This document shows, in pieces, positions 10,151 to 19,505 of a stretch of 64,000 nt of DNA. Every line of letters starts with the position of its first letter. Position 1 is the stretch's first letter. The position numbers were made by a program, and so were the translations under genes. The notes under the pieces were generated by a model. The model worked only from the letters and a program-made list of their open reading frames with translations. It was not told the origin of the DNA and did no database searches. Location of the stretch: positions 1 through 64,000 of the forward strand of contig NZ_KB908023.1 in assembly GCF_000382305.1 (NCBI RefSeq), in the 5' to 3' direction. The stretch is from Vitreoscilla stercoraria DSM 513. GTDB taxonomy: Bacteria; Pseudomonadota; Gammaproteobacteria; Burkholderiales; Neisseriaceae.

Positions 10151-11140
10151 ATGGCACAAAACTTACGTGCATTTTTACAAGAACACGCCAGCGCCCACCA
10201 AATTGACGCCGCTTTGATTGATGTGATGAACACGGTTGCGGACACCTGTGTGGCCATCAGCAGCAAAGTCCGTTTGGGTGATTTGGCTGGCATCATCGGC
10301 GAAGCAGGCAGCGGCAATGTACAAGGCGAAGACCAAAAAAAATTGGACGTGATTGCCAACAATATGTTGGTAGAGGCTTTACAGGGCAATAAGCATGTAG
10401 CGGGTTTGGCCTCTGAAGAAGAAGACAACTTTGTAGCGGGCAATGTCGATGGCAAATATTTGGTGTTGTTCGACCCATTAGACGGCTCATCTAACATTGA
10501 TGTGAATATTTCAATTGGTACGATTTTTTCCATTTTACCACACGAAGGCACATTGGAATTGGACAGCTTTTTACAAGCAGGTAACCAACAAGTGGCCAGC
10601 GGTTATGCTTTGTATGGCCCTCAAACTTTGTTCGTTTTGACTTTGCGCCATGGTGTATTTGTATTCACATTGAACGATGCCAACGAATTTGTGTTGACGC
10701 GCGATACTTGCCAAATCAGCCCAAGCACCAAAGAATTTGCCATCAATATGTCTAACCAACGCCATTGGCAATCGGCGATGCAAACGTATGTCGCAGAATT
10801 GTTAGAAGGCAAAACGGGCAAACGTGGCAAAGATTACAATATGCGCTGGGTTGCATCGATGGTTGCCGAAGTACACCGCATTTTGATGCGCAGCGGTGTG
10901 TTCATGTATCCCAAAGACAGCCGTGACCCAAGCAAAGCAGGCAAATTGCGTTTGATGTACGAAGCCAATCCAATGAGTTTGTTGGTAGTACAAGCAGGCG
11001 GTGCTTCAACCAATGCCCACGAAAATATTTTGGACATCCAACCACAAGGCTTACACCAACGCGTATCTGTGGTTTTAGGCAGCACAGATGAAGTGTCGTA
11101 TGTCACCGAAAAACATGTCAGCAGCAATATGCAAGCTTAA
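10151..11140 (+). CDS. fbp: Fructose-1,6-bisphosphatase, class I
   Basis: A 329-residue cytoplasmic gluconeogenic enzyme that converts fructose 1,6-bisphosphate to fructose 6-phosphate. Metal-binding motifs are visible: ASEEEDN (about 96) and LFDPLDGSSNIDVN (about 105-118). The C-terminal KLRLMYEANPMSLLVVQAGG is the substrate-side signature of class I enzymes. AAGGACAG precedes the ATG. The gene follows rlmJ on the same strand with about 100 bases between. Confidence 0.97.
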   Translation: MAQNLRAFLQEHASAHQIDAALIDVMNTVADTCVAISSKVRLGDLAGIIGEAGSGNVQGEDQKKLDVIANNMLVEALQGNKHVAGLASEEEDNFVAGNVDGKYLVLFDPLDGSSNIDVNISIGTIFSILPHEGTLELDSFLQAGNQQVASGYALYGPQTLFVLTLRHGVFVFTLNDANEFVLTRDTCQISPSTKEFAINMSNQRHWQSAMQTYVAELLEGKTGKRGKDYNMRWVASMVAEVHRILMRSGVFMYPKDSRDPSKAGKLRLMYEANPMSLLVVQAGGASTNAHENILDIQPQGLHQRVSVVLGSTDEVSYVTEKHVSSNMQA

Positions 11141-11155
11141 TACAAGGAAAACGTG

Positions 11156-11728
11156 ATGATGAAAAAAAGTCTGTTTGCAAGTTTGTTACTGAGCGTGGCC
11201 ATGAGCAGTTTTGCCGCCACACCTGTGCGCATTGAAACTTCAGTGGGCAATATTGATTTGGTGTTAGATGAGAAAAAAGCACCGACGACTGTGAAAAACT
11301 TTGTCAGCTATGCCAACAAAGGTTTTTACAACGGCACCATTTTTCACCGTGTGATTGATGGCTTCATGATTCAAGGCGGTGGTTTTACCTCAGACATGGC
11401 ACAAAAACCAACAGACAAACCCATTAACAATGAAGCCAGCAATGGTTTGAAAAACAACTCATACACCATCGCCATGGCTCGTACCCAAGCGCCACACTCG
11501 GCTACCAGCCAATTTTTCATCAACACCAAAAACAACGATGCCTTGAATTACCGTGGTCCAACACCATCTGGTGCTGGCTATGCGGTGTTTGGTTACGTCA
11601 GCAATGATGCCAGTAAAAAAGTGGTCGACCAAATTTCTAAAACCAAAACTTCCCGCAAAAATGGTCACAGCGATGTGCCTGTTACCCCTATTGTGATTAG
11701 AAAAGTCACAGTTTTAAAAACCCAATAA
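11156..11728 (+). CDS. ppiA: Periplasmic peptidyl-prolyl cis-trans isomerase (cyclophilin)
   Basis: A 190-residue cyclophilin with a signal peptide ([20 protein letters not shown], cleavage near residue 21), so a periplasmic proline isomerase. Family motifs are [32 protein letters not shown] and YAVFGYV. The upstream GTG at 11153 was not used because ATG codons follow directly with AAGGAA at good spacing. It is paired with the cytoplasmic paralogue 20 bases downstream, which suggests an old duplication. Confidence 0.93.
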   Translation: MMKKSLFASLLLSVAMSSFAATPVRIETSVGNIDLVLDEKKAPTTVKNFVSYANKGFYNGTIFHRVIDGFMIQGGGFTSDMAQKPTDKPINNEASNGLKNNSYTIAMARTQAPHSATSQFFINTKNNDALNYRGPTPSGAGYAVFGYVSNDASKKVVDQISKTKTSRKNGHSDVPVTPIVIRKVTVLKTQ

Positions 11729-11747
11729 TCCTTGAAAGAAGACGATT

Positions 11748-12239
11748 ATGATTAAATTCCATACCAACTTCGGCGTGATCGCCATCGAATTGGACCATGA
11801 AAAAGCCCCTGTCACTGCAGCCAACTTTGAACAATATGTTAAAGATGGTTTTTACGATGGCGTGATTTTCCACCGTGTCATCAAAGGTTTCATGATTCAA
11901 GGCGGCGGCATGGATGCTGACATGAATGAAAAAGCCACTCGTGCAACCATCGAAAACGAAGCAGCAAATGGTTTGACTAACGACAAATATACCATTGCTA
12001 TGGCTCGTACTTCTGCGCCTCACTCAGCATCCGCTCAATTTTTCATCAACACAGCTAACAACAGCTTCTTGAACTTCAAAGCTCCAAATCCACAAGGTTT
12101 CGGCTATGCGGTATTCGGTAAAGTGGTTGAAGGTTTTGATGTAGTTGACCAAATCGAATTGGTGAAAACAGGCAACAAAGGCTACCACCAAGATGTGCCT
12201 AAAGAAGCGGTAGTGATTACCAAAGCGGAAATTGTGTAA
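11748..12239 (+). CDS. ppiB: Cytoplasmic peptidyl-prolyl cis-trans isomerase B
   Basis: A 163-residue cyclophilin without a signal peptide, matching PpiB in length. It shows [33 protein letters not shown] and [11 protein letters not shown]. It catalyses prolyl bond isomerisation in the cytoplasm. It sits immediately behind the exported paralogue and is probably cotranscribed with it. Confidence 0.96.
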   Translation: MIKFHTNFGVIAIELDHEKAPVTAANFEQYVKDGFYDGVIFHRVIKGFMIQGGGMDADMNEKATRATIENEAANGLTNDKYTIAMARTSAPHSASAQFFINTANNSFLNFKAPNPQGFGYAVFGKVVEGFDVVDQIELVKTGNKGYHQDVPKEAVVITKAEIV

Positions 12240-12301
12240 CTGCACACAACCCACACTGAATGGCTTGAATACAAACTGTTGTTGATAAAAAGGACTATTG
12301 C

Positions 12302-12619
12302 ATGGAATATACTTTGATTGAAGTACAAAAACAATTGACCGATTTGATTGCACAAAAACGCAGTTTTGTCGTGACCAGCTTGAGCGGTGACATGCTCGAC
12401 ACCAGCAAATTGCTGGAGTCAGCCATCGAAGCGCAAGGTTTGCGTTGCCGTGTTTACACACGCAACCGCATTGCAGCAGCAGGAGCCAGCATTTTAGTCG
12501 GTGCAGGTGCGCTTTCTTTTGCTGGCATCGCTGCACACAATTTGCTGACGCTCAATCCCGATTATGAAATCGGGCGCGACATCGTCAACAACAAAATTTA
12601 TGTAGATTACAAGAAATAA
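12302..12619 (+). CDS. Small uncharacterised protein with one hydrophobic segment
   Basis: This 105-residue protein is not one I can name. An AAGGA site lies 8 bases before the ATG, and codon use looks like its neighbours. The first half is soluble. Residues about 60-80 (IAAAGASILVGAGALSFAGI) form a Gly/Ala-rich hydrophobic segment, followed by LNPDYEIGRDIVNNKIYVDY. The tail resembles proteins with a membrane hairpin and a conserved 'NPDYEIGRD' stretch, but no function is implied. It ends just before a bidirectional terminator. Confidence 0.7.
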   Translation: MEYTLIEVQKQLTDLIAQKRSFVVTSLSGDMLDTSKLLESAIEAQGLRCRVYTRNRIAAAGASILVGAGALSFAGIAAHNLLTLNPDYEIGRDIVNNKIYVDYKK

Positions 12620-12632
12620 ACCATTCATACCT

Positions 12633-12669
12633 AAAAGCGTCCTGTAAATGCTTACAGGACGCTTTTTTT
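12633..12669. terminator. Bidirectional terminator from an inverted DUS-like pair
   Basis: AAGCGTCCTGTAA (12635-12647) and TTACAGGACGCTT (12652-12664) form the stem. Seven T follow on plus and an A run precedes. It lies between convergent genes, so it can serve both. Confidence 0.88.
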
Positions 12670-12677
12670 AATCCATC

Positions 12678-12983
12678 TCAATCAGGAATGACAAATTGAG
12701 TCGTGTGTATCATGCCCATTTTGCCGCAATAATCTGTGTAATACCATTCTCCATTCGAATCTTCCATCCCACTAGAACCAAACAAGCGAATGTGCCCTTC
12801 CTTGCGTACCACACACTGAATTTTGCCATTCGGTGACGCACGAATATTGGTAGGCGGCGTATGTACCCAACCCATCAATCCCACTTTGTCTGGATTTTCC
12901 ACACCGCGCGGCTGTGCTTGAACCGACGGTATCGCAGCGACCGATAATACAGACCAAACCACCATCCATTTCCATTTTTGCAT
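12678..12983 (-). CDS. Secreted SH3-like domain protein
   Basis: A 101-residue protein with an N-terminal signal peptide (MQKWKWMVVWSVLSVAAIPS, cleavage after VQA). The start at 12983 was chosen over 13013 because GAGGAG lies just before it. The mature part has an SH3-type pattern: TNIRASPNGKIQCVV, then NGEWYYTDYCG, then IHTTQF. Two cysteines could form a disulfide in the periplasm. Such domains often bind peptidoglycan or partner proteins, but no role is assigned. Confidence 0.7.
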   Translation of the reverse strand: MQKWKWMVVWSVLSVAAIPSVQAQPRGVENPDKVGLMGWVHTPPTNIRASPNGKIQCVVRKEGHIRLFGSSGMEDSNGEWYYTDYCGKMGMIHTTQFVIPD

Positions 12984-13197
12984 TGTATTCTCCTCAAATT
13001 CAATCATATCCATTGCTCAGCCAAGCATCTCAATCCCTGTTTGCATTTGGTTCACAAACAGACCCCACACTGTTGAATGACTGCTTCATACAACCAAGTG
13101 CACATTAACCATTTATGTTTCCCCTTGCCAACCACATTTTTTCATGGTGCAAAATTCGCACCTATCGGTATAAGCCCGTATAATTTGTGCCATATTG

Positions 13198-13212
13198 TTT
13201 ACAGGACGCTTT
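13198..13212 (-). repeat. Single DUS-like word upstream of gph
   Basis: TTTACAGGACGCTTT lies 6 bases before the gph start codon. Its internal AGGA is the only ribosome-site-like core near the ATG at 13219, with a 12-base gap. Confidence 0.75.
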
Positions 13213-13218
13213 GCTACC

Positions 13219-13929
13219 ATGAGCCCCAAATTAGATTTACACCACATTCAAGCTTTTGCATTCGATTTAGACGGCACTTTGGTCGATTCTATTAAAGATT
13301 TGGCCATTTCTGCCAACGCCATGCGCGAGGCTTTGGGCATGGAACACTTGCCTTTGGAAACTTTAAAAAGCTTTGTCGGCGATGGTATGGGTCGTTTGGT
13401 ACACCGCGCCTTGACCAATGACCACGAGGCTTTGGCAGAAGGCCATTTGTGGCAACAAGGTTTTGCTTTGTTTGCCAAGCATTATTACGAACACATTGCC
13501 GACTACAGCAGCCCTTATGCAGGTGTGGTAGATGGTGTGACTTTATTGCGTTCTCAAAATCTACCTGTGGTCGTTGTTACCAACAAAGCCGAGCGTTTTG
13601 CAGTCAAATTATTGGCAGATTTGGGCTTATTGGATGAATTCAGTTTGGTCATCGGTGGTGACACTTTGTCTGAGAAAAAACCATCGGCTTTGCCTTTGCA
13701 ACATGTTGCCGAAGTTTTAAATGTCGATGCGAATAAAATTGCCATGATTGGCGATTCACACAATGACATTTTGTCTGCGCGCGCTGCGGGTGCTATGGCC
13801 ATTGGTGTCGATTATGGTTATGAAGACATGAATCTATTGGCACAAGACCCACAAACCCGTGCAGATGTGGTCATTCATTCGATTGTGCAATTGTACGACG
13901 CCGTGCGCCAAGACGATCCGCAACGATGA
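13219..13929 (+). CDS. gph: Phosphoglycolate phosphatase (HAD family)
   Basis: A 236-residue HAD hydrolase that removes phosphate from 2-phosphoglycolate. The catalytic FDLDGTLVDS motif lies at about 13-22, motif II is VVVVTNK, and GDSHNDILSARAAG is the metal-binding motif IV. The start was set to 13219 to fit family length; an upstream frame from 13195 lacks support. It overlaps recX by ATGA, so the two are coupled. Other HAD phosphatases cannot be fully excluded. Confidence 0.85.
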   Translation: MSPKLDLHHIQAFAFDLDGTLVDSIKDLAISANAMREALGMEHLPLETLKSFVGDGMGRLVHRALTNDHEALAEGHLWQQGFALFAKHYYEHIADYSSPYAGVVDGVTLLRSQNLPVVVVTNKAERFAVKLLADLGLLDEFSLVIGGDTLSEKKPSALPLQHVAEVLNVDANKIAMIGDSHNDILSARAAGAMAIGVDYGYEDMNLLAQDPQTRADVVIHSIVQLYDAVRQDDPQR

Positions 13930-14384
13930 AACCAGAAAAAACCCTGCGTTTTCGCGCTTTTGAGCTACTCAGTCGAGGCGAATACAGCCGCTTGCAACTG
14001 CGGCAAAAATTGTCCAAATATTGTGAAGATGTACAAGAAATCGACACATTACTAGACCATTTAGAAGCAGCTGGTTGGCAATCAGACCAACGCTTTGCCG
14101 AAACGCTGATACACAGCAAAAGCAGGCGTTTGGGCAATCGGCGTTTGCAACAAGAATTGCAACAAAAAGGGGTAGATGCTGATTTGTTTCAGGACGCTTT
14201 GCCATCCAAATCAGCACAAATTGAAACCGCTTTAGAAGTCGTGTCTAAGAAATTCAAGGTTTATGACAGCGAAGCCACGATGAAGCTCAAATACATGCAT
14301 TTTTTGGCTTATCGTGGTTTTGATATGGATGTCATCCATTCGGCATTGCGCTTGTGGCAAGAAACAGACGAGCAAACCGATTAA
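13926..14384 (+). CDS. recX: Regulatory protein RecX
   Basis: A 152-residue RecA modulator of typical length, rich in charged helices. LLSRGEYSRLQLRQKL (about 13-28), LIHSKSRRLGNRRLQQELQQKG and the C-terminal YLAYRGF-like segment (FLAYRGFDMDVI) match the family. It starts inside the gph stop codon. A repeat word, TTTCAGGACGCTT at 14188-14200, encodes FQDAL. It meets the next gene tail to tail with a 4-base overlap. Confidence 0.93.
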   Translation: MKPEKTLRFRAFELLSRGEYSRLQLRQKLSKYCEDVQEIDTLLDHLEAAGWQSDQRFAETLIHSKSRRLGNRRLQQELQQKGVDADLFQDALPSKSAQIETALEVVSKKFKVYDSEATMKLKYMHFLAYRGFDMDVIHSALRLWQETDEQTD

Positions 14385-15235
14385 GGCATGAATTTGGCTA
14401 AATTGTCCATGCCATGTAAAAATAATTTTATCCCTTCTTTGCATGGCACTGCATTACCAAGATTGCCTTTTAAAGCAGCACCAAAATTGCCTTCATACAC
14501 TTTGGTGCCTTGATGGGTCAATTTGCTCAAAGCATCAATGTAAATTTTTTCACCCATGCCTTCCCACAAACGACAAAATCCGTAATCCTCTGACAAATAA
14601 CGTTTGGTTTCAGGATCTACCATGACATCAAAAAACCGATAATGCAGACCTGTGTTTTCAAAACCAATGCTGTCTGACTGATACTGTAATTCTGGATAAT
14701 GCTGCATCATGCGCTCAAATACTTGTCGCTTAATCACCATAAAACCAGTTGGCGCTTCACTCATGGCAATAAAACCATCGTCTTGTACATGCAAATGAAA
14801 TTCCGTTGCATCAGACTCACAACGCGCATTAACCGTATAACGCTGATACAAAGCTTGGTAAGCTTCTTTGGTCATACCTGTCGGGAAGCCCTCTTTAGGC
14901 CAAAACTCCGCTTTCAATGGATAGACACCTGCGGCAATGTCATAATCTGCCGCCAACAAACGCAAAGCTGCCTCAGGGCTAAAACCAATGTCAGAATCAA
15001 TCCAAAACAAATGCGTCCACTCAGGATTGGACAAAAACTGTGCCACACAATTATTACGCGCACGAGTCACCAAGCTTTCACCTTGTTGCAATAAAAATTG
15101 CATTGGCATACCAATACTCATGGCAGTATTTTGTAAATTCAATATCGATAAAACATAATTGTAAAAAAACTTGCCATCATGGCTAGGGGTCACAATCAAC
15201 GGATAACATTTTCTTAATTGTTCAACATTCAACAT
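14381..15235 (-). CDS. Glycosyltransferase-like protein (GT-A type)
   Basis: A 284-residue protein with a GT-A style nucleotide-sugar site, LFWIDSDIGFSPEA, in which DSD is the likely metal-binding triad. ESLVTRARNNCVAQF precedes it, as in Anp1/mannosyltransferase-like families. A later EDYGFCRLWEGMG segment fits an acceptor-side acidic motif. No signal peptide or membrane segment is visible. The donor and acceptor are unknown; surface polysaccharide or protein glycosylation are possible. It stands alone, facing recX tail to tail. Confidence 0.7.
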   Translation of the reverse strand: MLNVEQLRKCYPLIVTPSHDGKFFYNYVLSILNLQNTAMSIGMPMQFLLQQGESLVTRARNNCVAQFLSNPEWTHLFWIDSDIGFSPEAALRLLAADYDIAAGVYPLKAEFWPKEGFPTGMTKEAYQALYQRYTVNARCESDATEFHLHVQDDGFIAMSEAPTGFMVIKRQVFERMMQHYPELQYQSDSIGFENTGLHYRFFDVMVDPETKRYLSEDYGFCRLWEGMGEKIYIDALSKLTHQGTKVYEGNFGAALKGNLGNAVPCKEGIKLFLHGMDNLAKFMP

Positions 15236-15279
15236 ATCTATTCCCTTGTATTTTTAGTGGCGTTTTGAATCAAAAAATA

Positions 15280-16956
15280 TTATGAATTGCCTTTAAAACT
15301 GTCCGCTCGTGCCAAACTCCACATGCGTGCATAAAATGGGCTTTTAGATCTCCCGTTCAATAATTCACCATCACGCATAAAATAATGCATCTGACGGTAA
15401 CTTTTAATCTCTATTTCAGACACCCTCGCCACCAAATGCTCCGCTTTGATTTGACTAGGATGCTCCAAACCAGAAGCAGCAATCATATCAGCCAAGGCTT
15501 TTAAGGTATTGTGTTGAAAATGGTAAACCCGTGATGATTTGTCTTCCACGACCAAGGCTTTTTGTCTGTCTTCGTCTTGCGTCGCCACACCTGTCGGGCA
15601 ACGATTGGTATGACAACTTTGTGATTGTATGCATCCCAAAGCAAACATAAACCCACGCGCAGAATTGACCCAATCGGCTCCTACTGCCAAAGTCCGCGCA
15701 ATTTCAAATGCCGAAACAATTTTACCGCTGGCACCAATTTTAATATGCTCACGCAAACCCGCACCCACCAAAGTATTGTGTACAAACAGCAGACCTTCGC
15801 GCAAAGGTGTGCCCAAATAATCTGTGAACTCAATCGGCGCCGCACCCGTACCGCCTTCAGAGCCATCCACGACAATAAAATCAGGATAAATTTTTGTTTC
15901 CAACATGGCTTTGACCATGCTCATAAATTCCCATGGCTGCCCGATACACAATTTAAAGCCAACGGGCTTGCCACCAGATAGCTCACGCAATTGAGCAATA
16001 AAACGCATCATCTCCAGAGGCGTCCTGAAAGCTGAATGAGAGGCAGGCGAAACACAATCTCTATCTTGCGGTACGCCACGCACTTGTGAAATCAATGGTG
16101 TGATTTTTTCTTTGGGTAAAATCCCACCGTGACCTGGTTTAGCACCTTGGCTCATTTTGATTTCAATCATTTTGACGCTGGGTAAAGCTGCTTGTTTGGC
16201 AAAACGCTCAGGATCAAATTGTCCTTTTTCATCGCGACAACCAAAATAACCACTGCCCAATTCCCACACCAAATCGCCACCTGCTTCCAAATGATAAGGA
16301 CTGATGCTGCCCTCGCCCGTATCATGGTAAAAATGCCCACGCGCGGCCCCTGCATTCAAAGCTCGAATGGCATTGGCACTGAGGCTGCCAAAACTCATGG
16401 CTGAAATATTGAAAATAGAAGCAGAATACGGCTGTTGACATTGTTCATTGCCAATTTGAATCCGAAAATCATCCACATTGGCATGTTTGGCAGGCACGAC
16501 CGAATGCAACATAAATTCATAGCCTGTTTGATAGACATCGATAATTGTGCCAAAAGGCTTATCAGCACTCACAGACTTGGCCCGTTGGTATACCAACGAG
16601 CGTTGTGCACGGGTAAACGGCAAAGCCTCGTTGTCTGCTTCAATCAGATATTGGCGAATTTCAGGACGGATGGCTTCAAATATCCAACGAAAATGACCAA
16701 TGACTGGATAATTGCGCCAAATGCTGTGTTTTTTTTGCTGTACATCATAAAACCCAAGCAGCATAGCCAAACAAGCGATGACAAACACCACGTTTTGTGT
16801 GCCTGTACTGAAAAAAAAGCCCAATAAATGGTCGCTAAACAAATGACATACAACAATCAACATGCTCAATACCCAAACCCCATAACGTATAGAGTAAGAG
16901 CTAGGAAAGCGGTTAAGCCAACGGCTGTGTTGTTTGGGTGTAGATGATGCACTCAT
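15280..16956 (-). CDS. FMN-binding glutamate synthase-family protein
   Basis: A 558-residue flavoprotein that corresponds to the FMN/3Fe-4S synthase domain of GltB without the amidotransferase part. Two hydrophobic segments (about 25-75) suggest membrane anchoring. GGHF-type loops GEGSISPYHLEAGGDLVW and MSQGAKPGHGGILP line the FMN site. The iron-sulphur cysteines appear in CIQSQSCHTNRCPTG (C-x5-C-x4-C). The start at 16956 follows AAGGAG. The substrate is unknown; a stand-alone ferredoxin-linked reductase is more likely than complete glutamate synthase. Confidence 0.85.
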   Translation of the reverse strand: MSASSTPKQHSRWLNRFPSSYSIRYGVWVLSMLIVVCHLFSDHLLGFFFSTGTQNVVFVIACLAMLLGFYDVQQKKHSIWRNYPVIGHFRWIFEAIRPEIRQYLIEADNEALPFTRAQRSLVYQRAKSVSADKPFGTIIDVYQTGYEFMLHSVVPAKHANVDDFRIQIGNEQCQQPYSASIFNISAMSFGSLSANAIRALNAGAARGHFYHDTGEGSISPYHLEAGGDLVWELGSGYFGCRDEKGQFDPERFAKQAALPSVKMIEIKMSQGAKPGHGGILPKEKITPLISQVRGVPQDRDCVSPASHSAFRTPLEMMRFIAQLRELSGGKPVGFKLCIGQPWEFMSMVKAMLETKIYPDFIVVDGSEGGTGAAPIEFTDYLGTPLREGLLFVHNTLVGAGLREHIKIGASGKIVSAFEIARTLAVGADWVNSARGFMFALGCIQSQSCHTNRCPTGVATQDEDRQKALVVEDKSSRVYHFQHNTLKALADMIAASGLEHPSQIKAEHLVARVSEIEIKSYRQMHYFMRDGELLNGRSKSPFYARMWSLARADSFKGNS

Positions 16957-17022
16957 AATAAAACTCCTTACCCCCACCCAAATATTGATTTCATCACCAG
17001 CATCGCAAGCAATGCTACAAAA

Positions 17023-17714
17023 TCATAACTGCCAATCAATAACTGACTGCTGATTTTGCTCTAAATAAGCATTTGCTTGTGAAAAATGGCGACAACCAAA
17101 GAAACCTCGGTGGGCTGATAATGGTGATGGATGAACAGCATTCAAGACCAAATGACGCGAGCGGTCTATCATGGCACCTTTTTTTGTGCATGCGCACCCC
17201 ACAATAAAAATACCACATGCTCTTTTTCATGATTCAACACATCGATAATCTTATCGGTAAATCGTTCCCAACCCCATTTAGCATGTGAACCTGCTTTACC
17301 TGCTTCCACGGTCAAAACCGTATTGAGCAATAATACCCCTTGTTGCGCCCACGCATCCAATTGCCCGTACATCGGAATTTGAAAACCCTCAATGTCTGTC
17401 ATCAATTCTTTGTAAATATTACGCAATGATGGCGGGATAGCAACACCTTCTGGTACAGAAAATGCCAAACCATGCGCTTGATGCGGACCGTGATAAGGAT
17501 CTTGTCCCAAAATCACCACTTTGACCGTGTGTAAAGGTGTCACATCTAAAGCATAAAAAACTTCATTGGCAGGCGGATACACTGCTAACCCTTGGGCACG
17601 CGCGGCAGCCACTTGGCTTTGTAATTGTACAAAATATGCTTGTTGCTGTTCCAATTCTAATGCTGTTGCCCAAGTCAACCCACTTGTATCCATCGCTTTT
17701 TTACTCAATTTCAT
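17023..17714 (-). pseudogene. ung: Uracil-DNA glycosylase, interrupted by a frameshift at an A7 tract
   Basis: The first frame (17714 to 17169, 181 residues) carries the catalytic GQDPYHGP (70-77, with D72) and the [12 protein letters not shown] motif, then WGAHAQKK and a premature stop. The next frame continues the protein as [32 protein letters not shown] down to a stop at 17023-17025, including the essential [11 protein letters not shown] motif. The break lies in a run of seven A on minus (near 17175). Eight A would restore one 230-residue protein of normal family length. It is either a real inactivation, a phase-variable tract or a sequence error. Confidence 0.9.
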
Positions 17715-17793
17715 TACAATAACGTCATTTTACCGCAGCCATATTGAACTTGTATGCTTATTACATTCTCGTAAGAACATCCTTCAAGCGGTT

Positions 17794-17807
17794 TGTACAG
17801 GACGGTT
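17794..17807 (-). repeat. DUS-like variant serving as ribosome site
   Basis: TGTACAGGACGGTT differs from the consensus word at two positions. Its AGGA (17799-17802) is 9 bases from the ATG at 17812, the best Shine-Dalgarno core available for that gene. Confidence 0.55.
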
Positions 17808-17811
17808 TTTT

Positions 17812-18258
17812 ATGAATATCACCACATTACCGGCATTTGAATTGACCGGCTTGCACATCCATACCACTTGGCACAATAACCAAGCCAAGAATGATTTGGC
17901 CAAATTATGGCGGCGTTTTTATTTGGAAGACGTACCTGAGCAACTGGATTTCAGCCTCAACGATGATGTGTTTTTGATTTACACCGATTACCATCCAAAC
18001 AGCGAAAAAGGTTTTAGTGTCTGGTTAGGCATGCAAACCGATACAGAAGCGCCCTTGCCTAGCGGTTTTCGCCGCTTGAAAATTCCTGAGCTAACCTATT
18101 GCCAATTTGAAGCCACTTCGGAATTGGTTGAAGATGTCAAACAACTTTGGAACGACATCCACGCTCAAGAAGCCGCTTTACAACGCAATTACCGTTTTGA
18201 CTTAGAAATCTATCCTGATGGTGAAAATGCTCAGATTTTGGTATCGACCAATCAGTAA
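17812..18258 (+). CDS. GyrI-like effector-binding domain protein
   Basis: A 148-residue protein resembling stand-alone effector-binding (GyrI/Cass2-type) domains. It opens with a LPAFELTGLHIHT strand, has a helical LAKLWRRFY segment, then VFLIYTDYHPN and WLGMQTD, and ends with an FDLEIYP strand. The family binds small ligands and may sequester drugs or act as a sensor. The start was moved to 17812 from a longer frame because the upstream residues are Cys-rich nonsense. AGGA inside a variant repeat word (17794-17807) sits 9 bases before the ATG. Confidence 0.75.
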   Translation: MNITTLPAFELTGLHIHTTWHNNQAKNDLAKLWRRFYLEDVPEQLDFSLNDDVFLIYTDYHPNSEKGFSVWLGMQTDTEAPLPSGFRRLKIPELTYCQFEATSELVEDVKQLWNDIHAQEAALQRNYRFDLEIYPDGENAQILVSTNQ

Positions 18259-18342
18259 ATCACAGCAAACTGATGCAATCGGTGTGGGTCATTGGAGCAA
18301 TTGAGGTACAATTGCGGCTGTTAAAACCAATGGGATGGATGA

Positions 18343-19491
18343 ATGATGTTGCCACTGCATGTACCGGTCATCATTGTGGGCGCAGGCCCTGTCGGCATGT
18401 TGCTCAGCTTGCAATTACAGCAACAAGGGCAACAAATCTTATTATTAGAAGCTCGTCCTAAAGCCGTCCCACCTCAAGACAAACGCACACTGGCACTGTC
18501 GTACAATAGCGTGATGGCATTTCAAGATGCAGGCGTCAATTTGACCAACACTGCCATGACTGCCATTTCTCAAGTGCATATCTCGCAACAAAATGCTTAT
18601 GGTCGCACCTTATTAAGCCATACGGATTTGAATCTGCCATTTATGGGTCAAGTCATAGACTATGCACAATTAATGCGTGCAAGCATGCAGGCATTGGATG
18701 CACAAAATGTCCCTAGCCATTGGGGCATGGCCGTCAGCAACGTCCAAACCTTGTCTTCTTGGGCACAAGTGACTTTAGCCGATGGCACGCAAATCACTTG
18801 TGATTGGTTGATTTTGGCAGAAGGTGGCGAATTGACTGCCCAAATTCCTCATCTGAACCCAACCCAATACAATTACCACCAGCACGCTTACATCACCACA
18901 GCTTATTTTGACCAAGCACAAAATGGGGTGGCATATGAGCGTTTTGCCCAAGCGGGTCCATTTGCCTTATTGCCTTATGGTGAACATTACCGCTTGATTT
19001 GGACACGCACTCCTAGCGAAGCACAGCGTTTGGCACACTTACCTTTTGCCGATTTCAAACAAGAATTTGACAGCGCATTTGGTACTCGTGCAGGCGAATT
19101 ATTAGCGGTCGACGAAGCGATTCAATTTCCATTGGCATTAAAACAATTGCAATCGGTGACTTCAGGACGCGTGATTTGCATCGGCAATGCTGCACAAACC
19201 ATGCACCCTGTTGCCGCACAAGGTTTGAATTTGGGCGTACGCGATGCCCAAGCTTTAGCACAGGCTTTCCAAAACACCACCCAAATGAAAAATGGGCAAC
19301 TGGGACAAACCTATGCCCGCAGCCGTCGCTTGGACGCCAAAACCATCGTCGGTTTCACCCATTCTTTGGTCACCGTTTTTGACCAACCACATGCTTTCTT
19401 GCAAGTCGGTCGTGGCGCAATCATGAGCGTATTGAACACGTCTTTACCATTGCGACAAAAATTCTCTGAACACCTGATTTTTGGTTTATAA
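18343..19491 (+). CDS. ubiH: UbiH-family FAD monooxygenase (ubiquinone ring hydroxylase)
   Basis: A 382-residue flavoprotein with an N-terminal Rossmann motif IIVGAGPVG (10-18), a mid-protein LILAEGG (the family's DG/AEG region) and the FAD-binding CIGNAAQTMHPVAAQGLNLG (about 283-302). These are the three signatures of the UbiH/UbiF/Coq6 family. The usual GD is GN here (IGNAAQ). Family knowledge suggests hydroxylation of the 2-polyprenyl-6-methoxyphenol ring. A second paralogue follows 14 bases downstream. Confidence 0.85.
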   Translation: MMLPLHVPVIIVGAGPVGMLLSLQLQQQGQQILLLEARPKAVPPQDKRTLALSYNSVMAFQDAGVNLTNTAMTAISQVHISQQNAYGRTLLSHTDLNLPFMGQVIDYAQLMRASMQALDAQNVPSHWGMAVSNVQTLSSWAQVTLADGTQITCDWLILAEGGELTAQIPHLNPTQYNYHQHAYITTAYFDQAQNGVAYERFAQAGPFALLPYGEHYRLIWTRTPSEAQRLAHLPFADFKQEFDSAFGTRAGELLAVDEAIQFPLALKQLQSVTSGRVICIGNAAQTMHPVAAQGLNLGVRDAQALAQAFQNTTQMKNGQLGQTYARSRRLDAKTIVGFTHSLVTVFDQPHAFLQVGRGAIMSVLNTSLPLRQKFSEHLIFGL

Positions 19492-19505
19492 GGCGTCCTG
19501 TAAAT

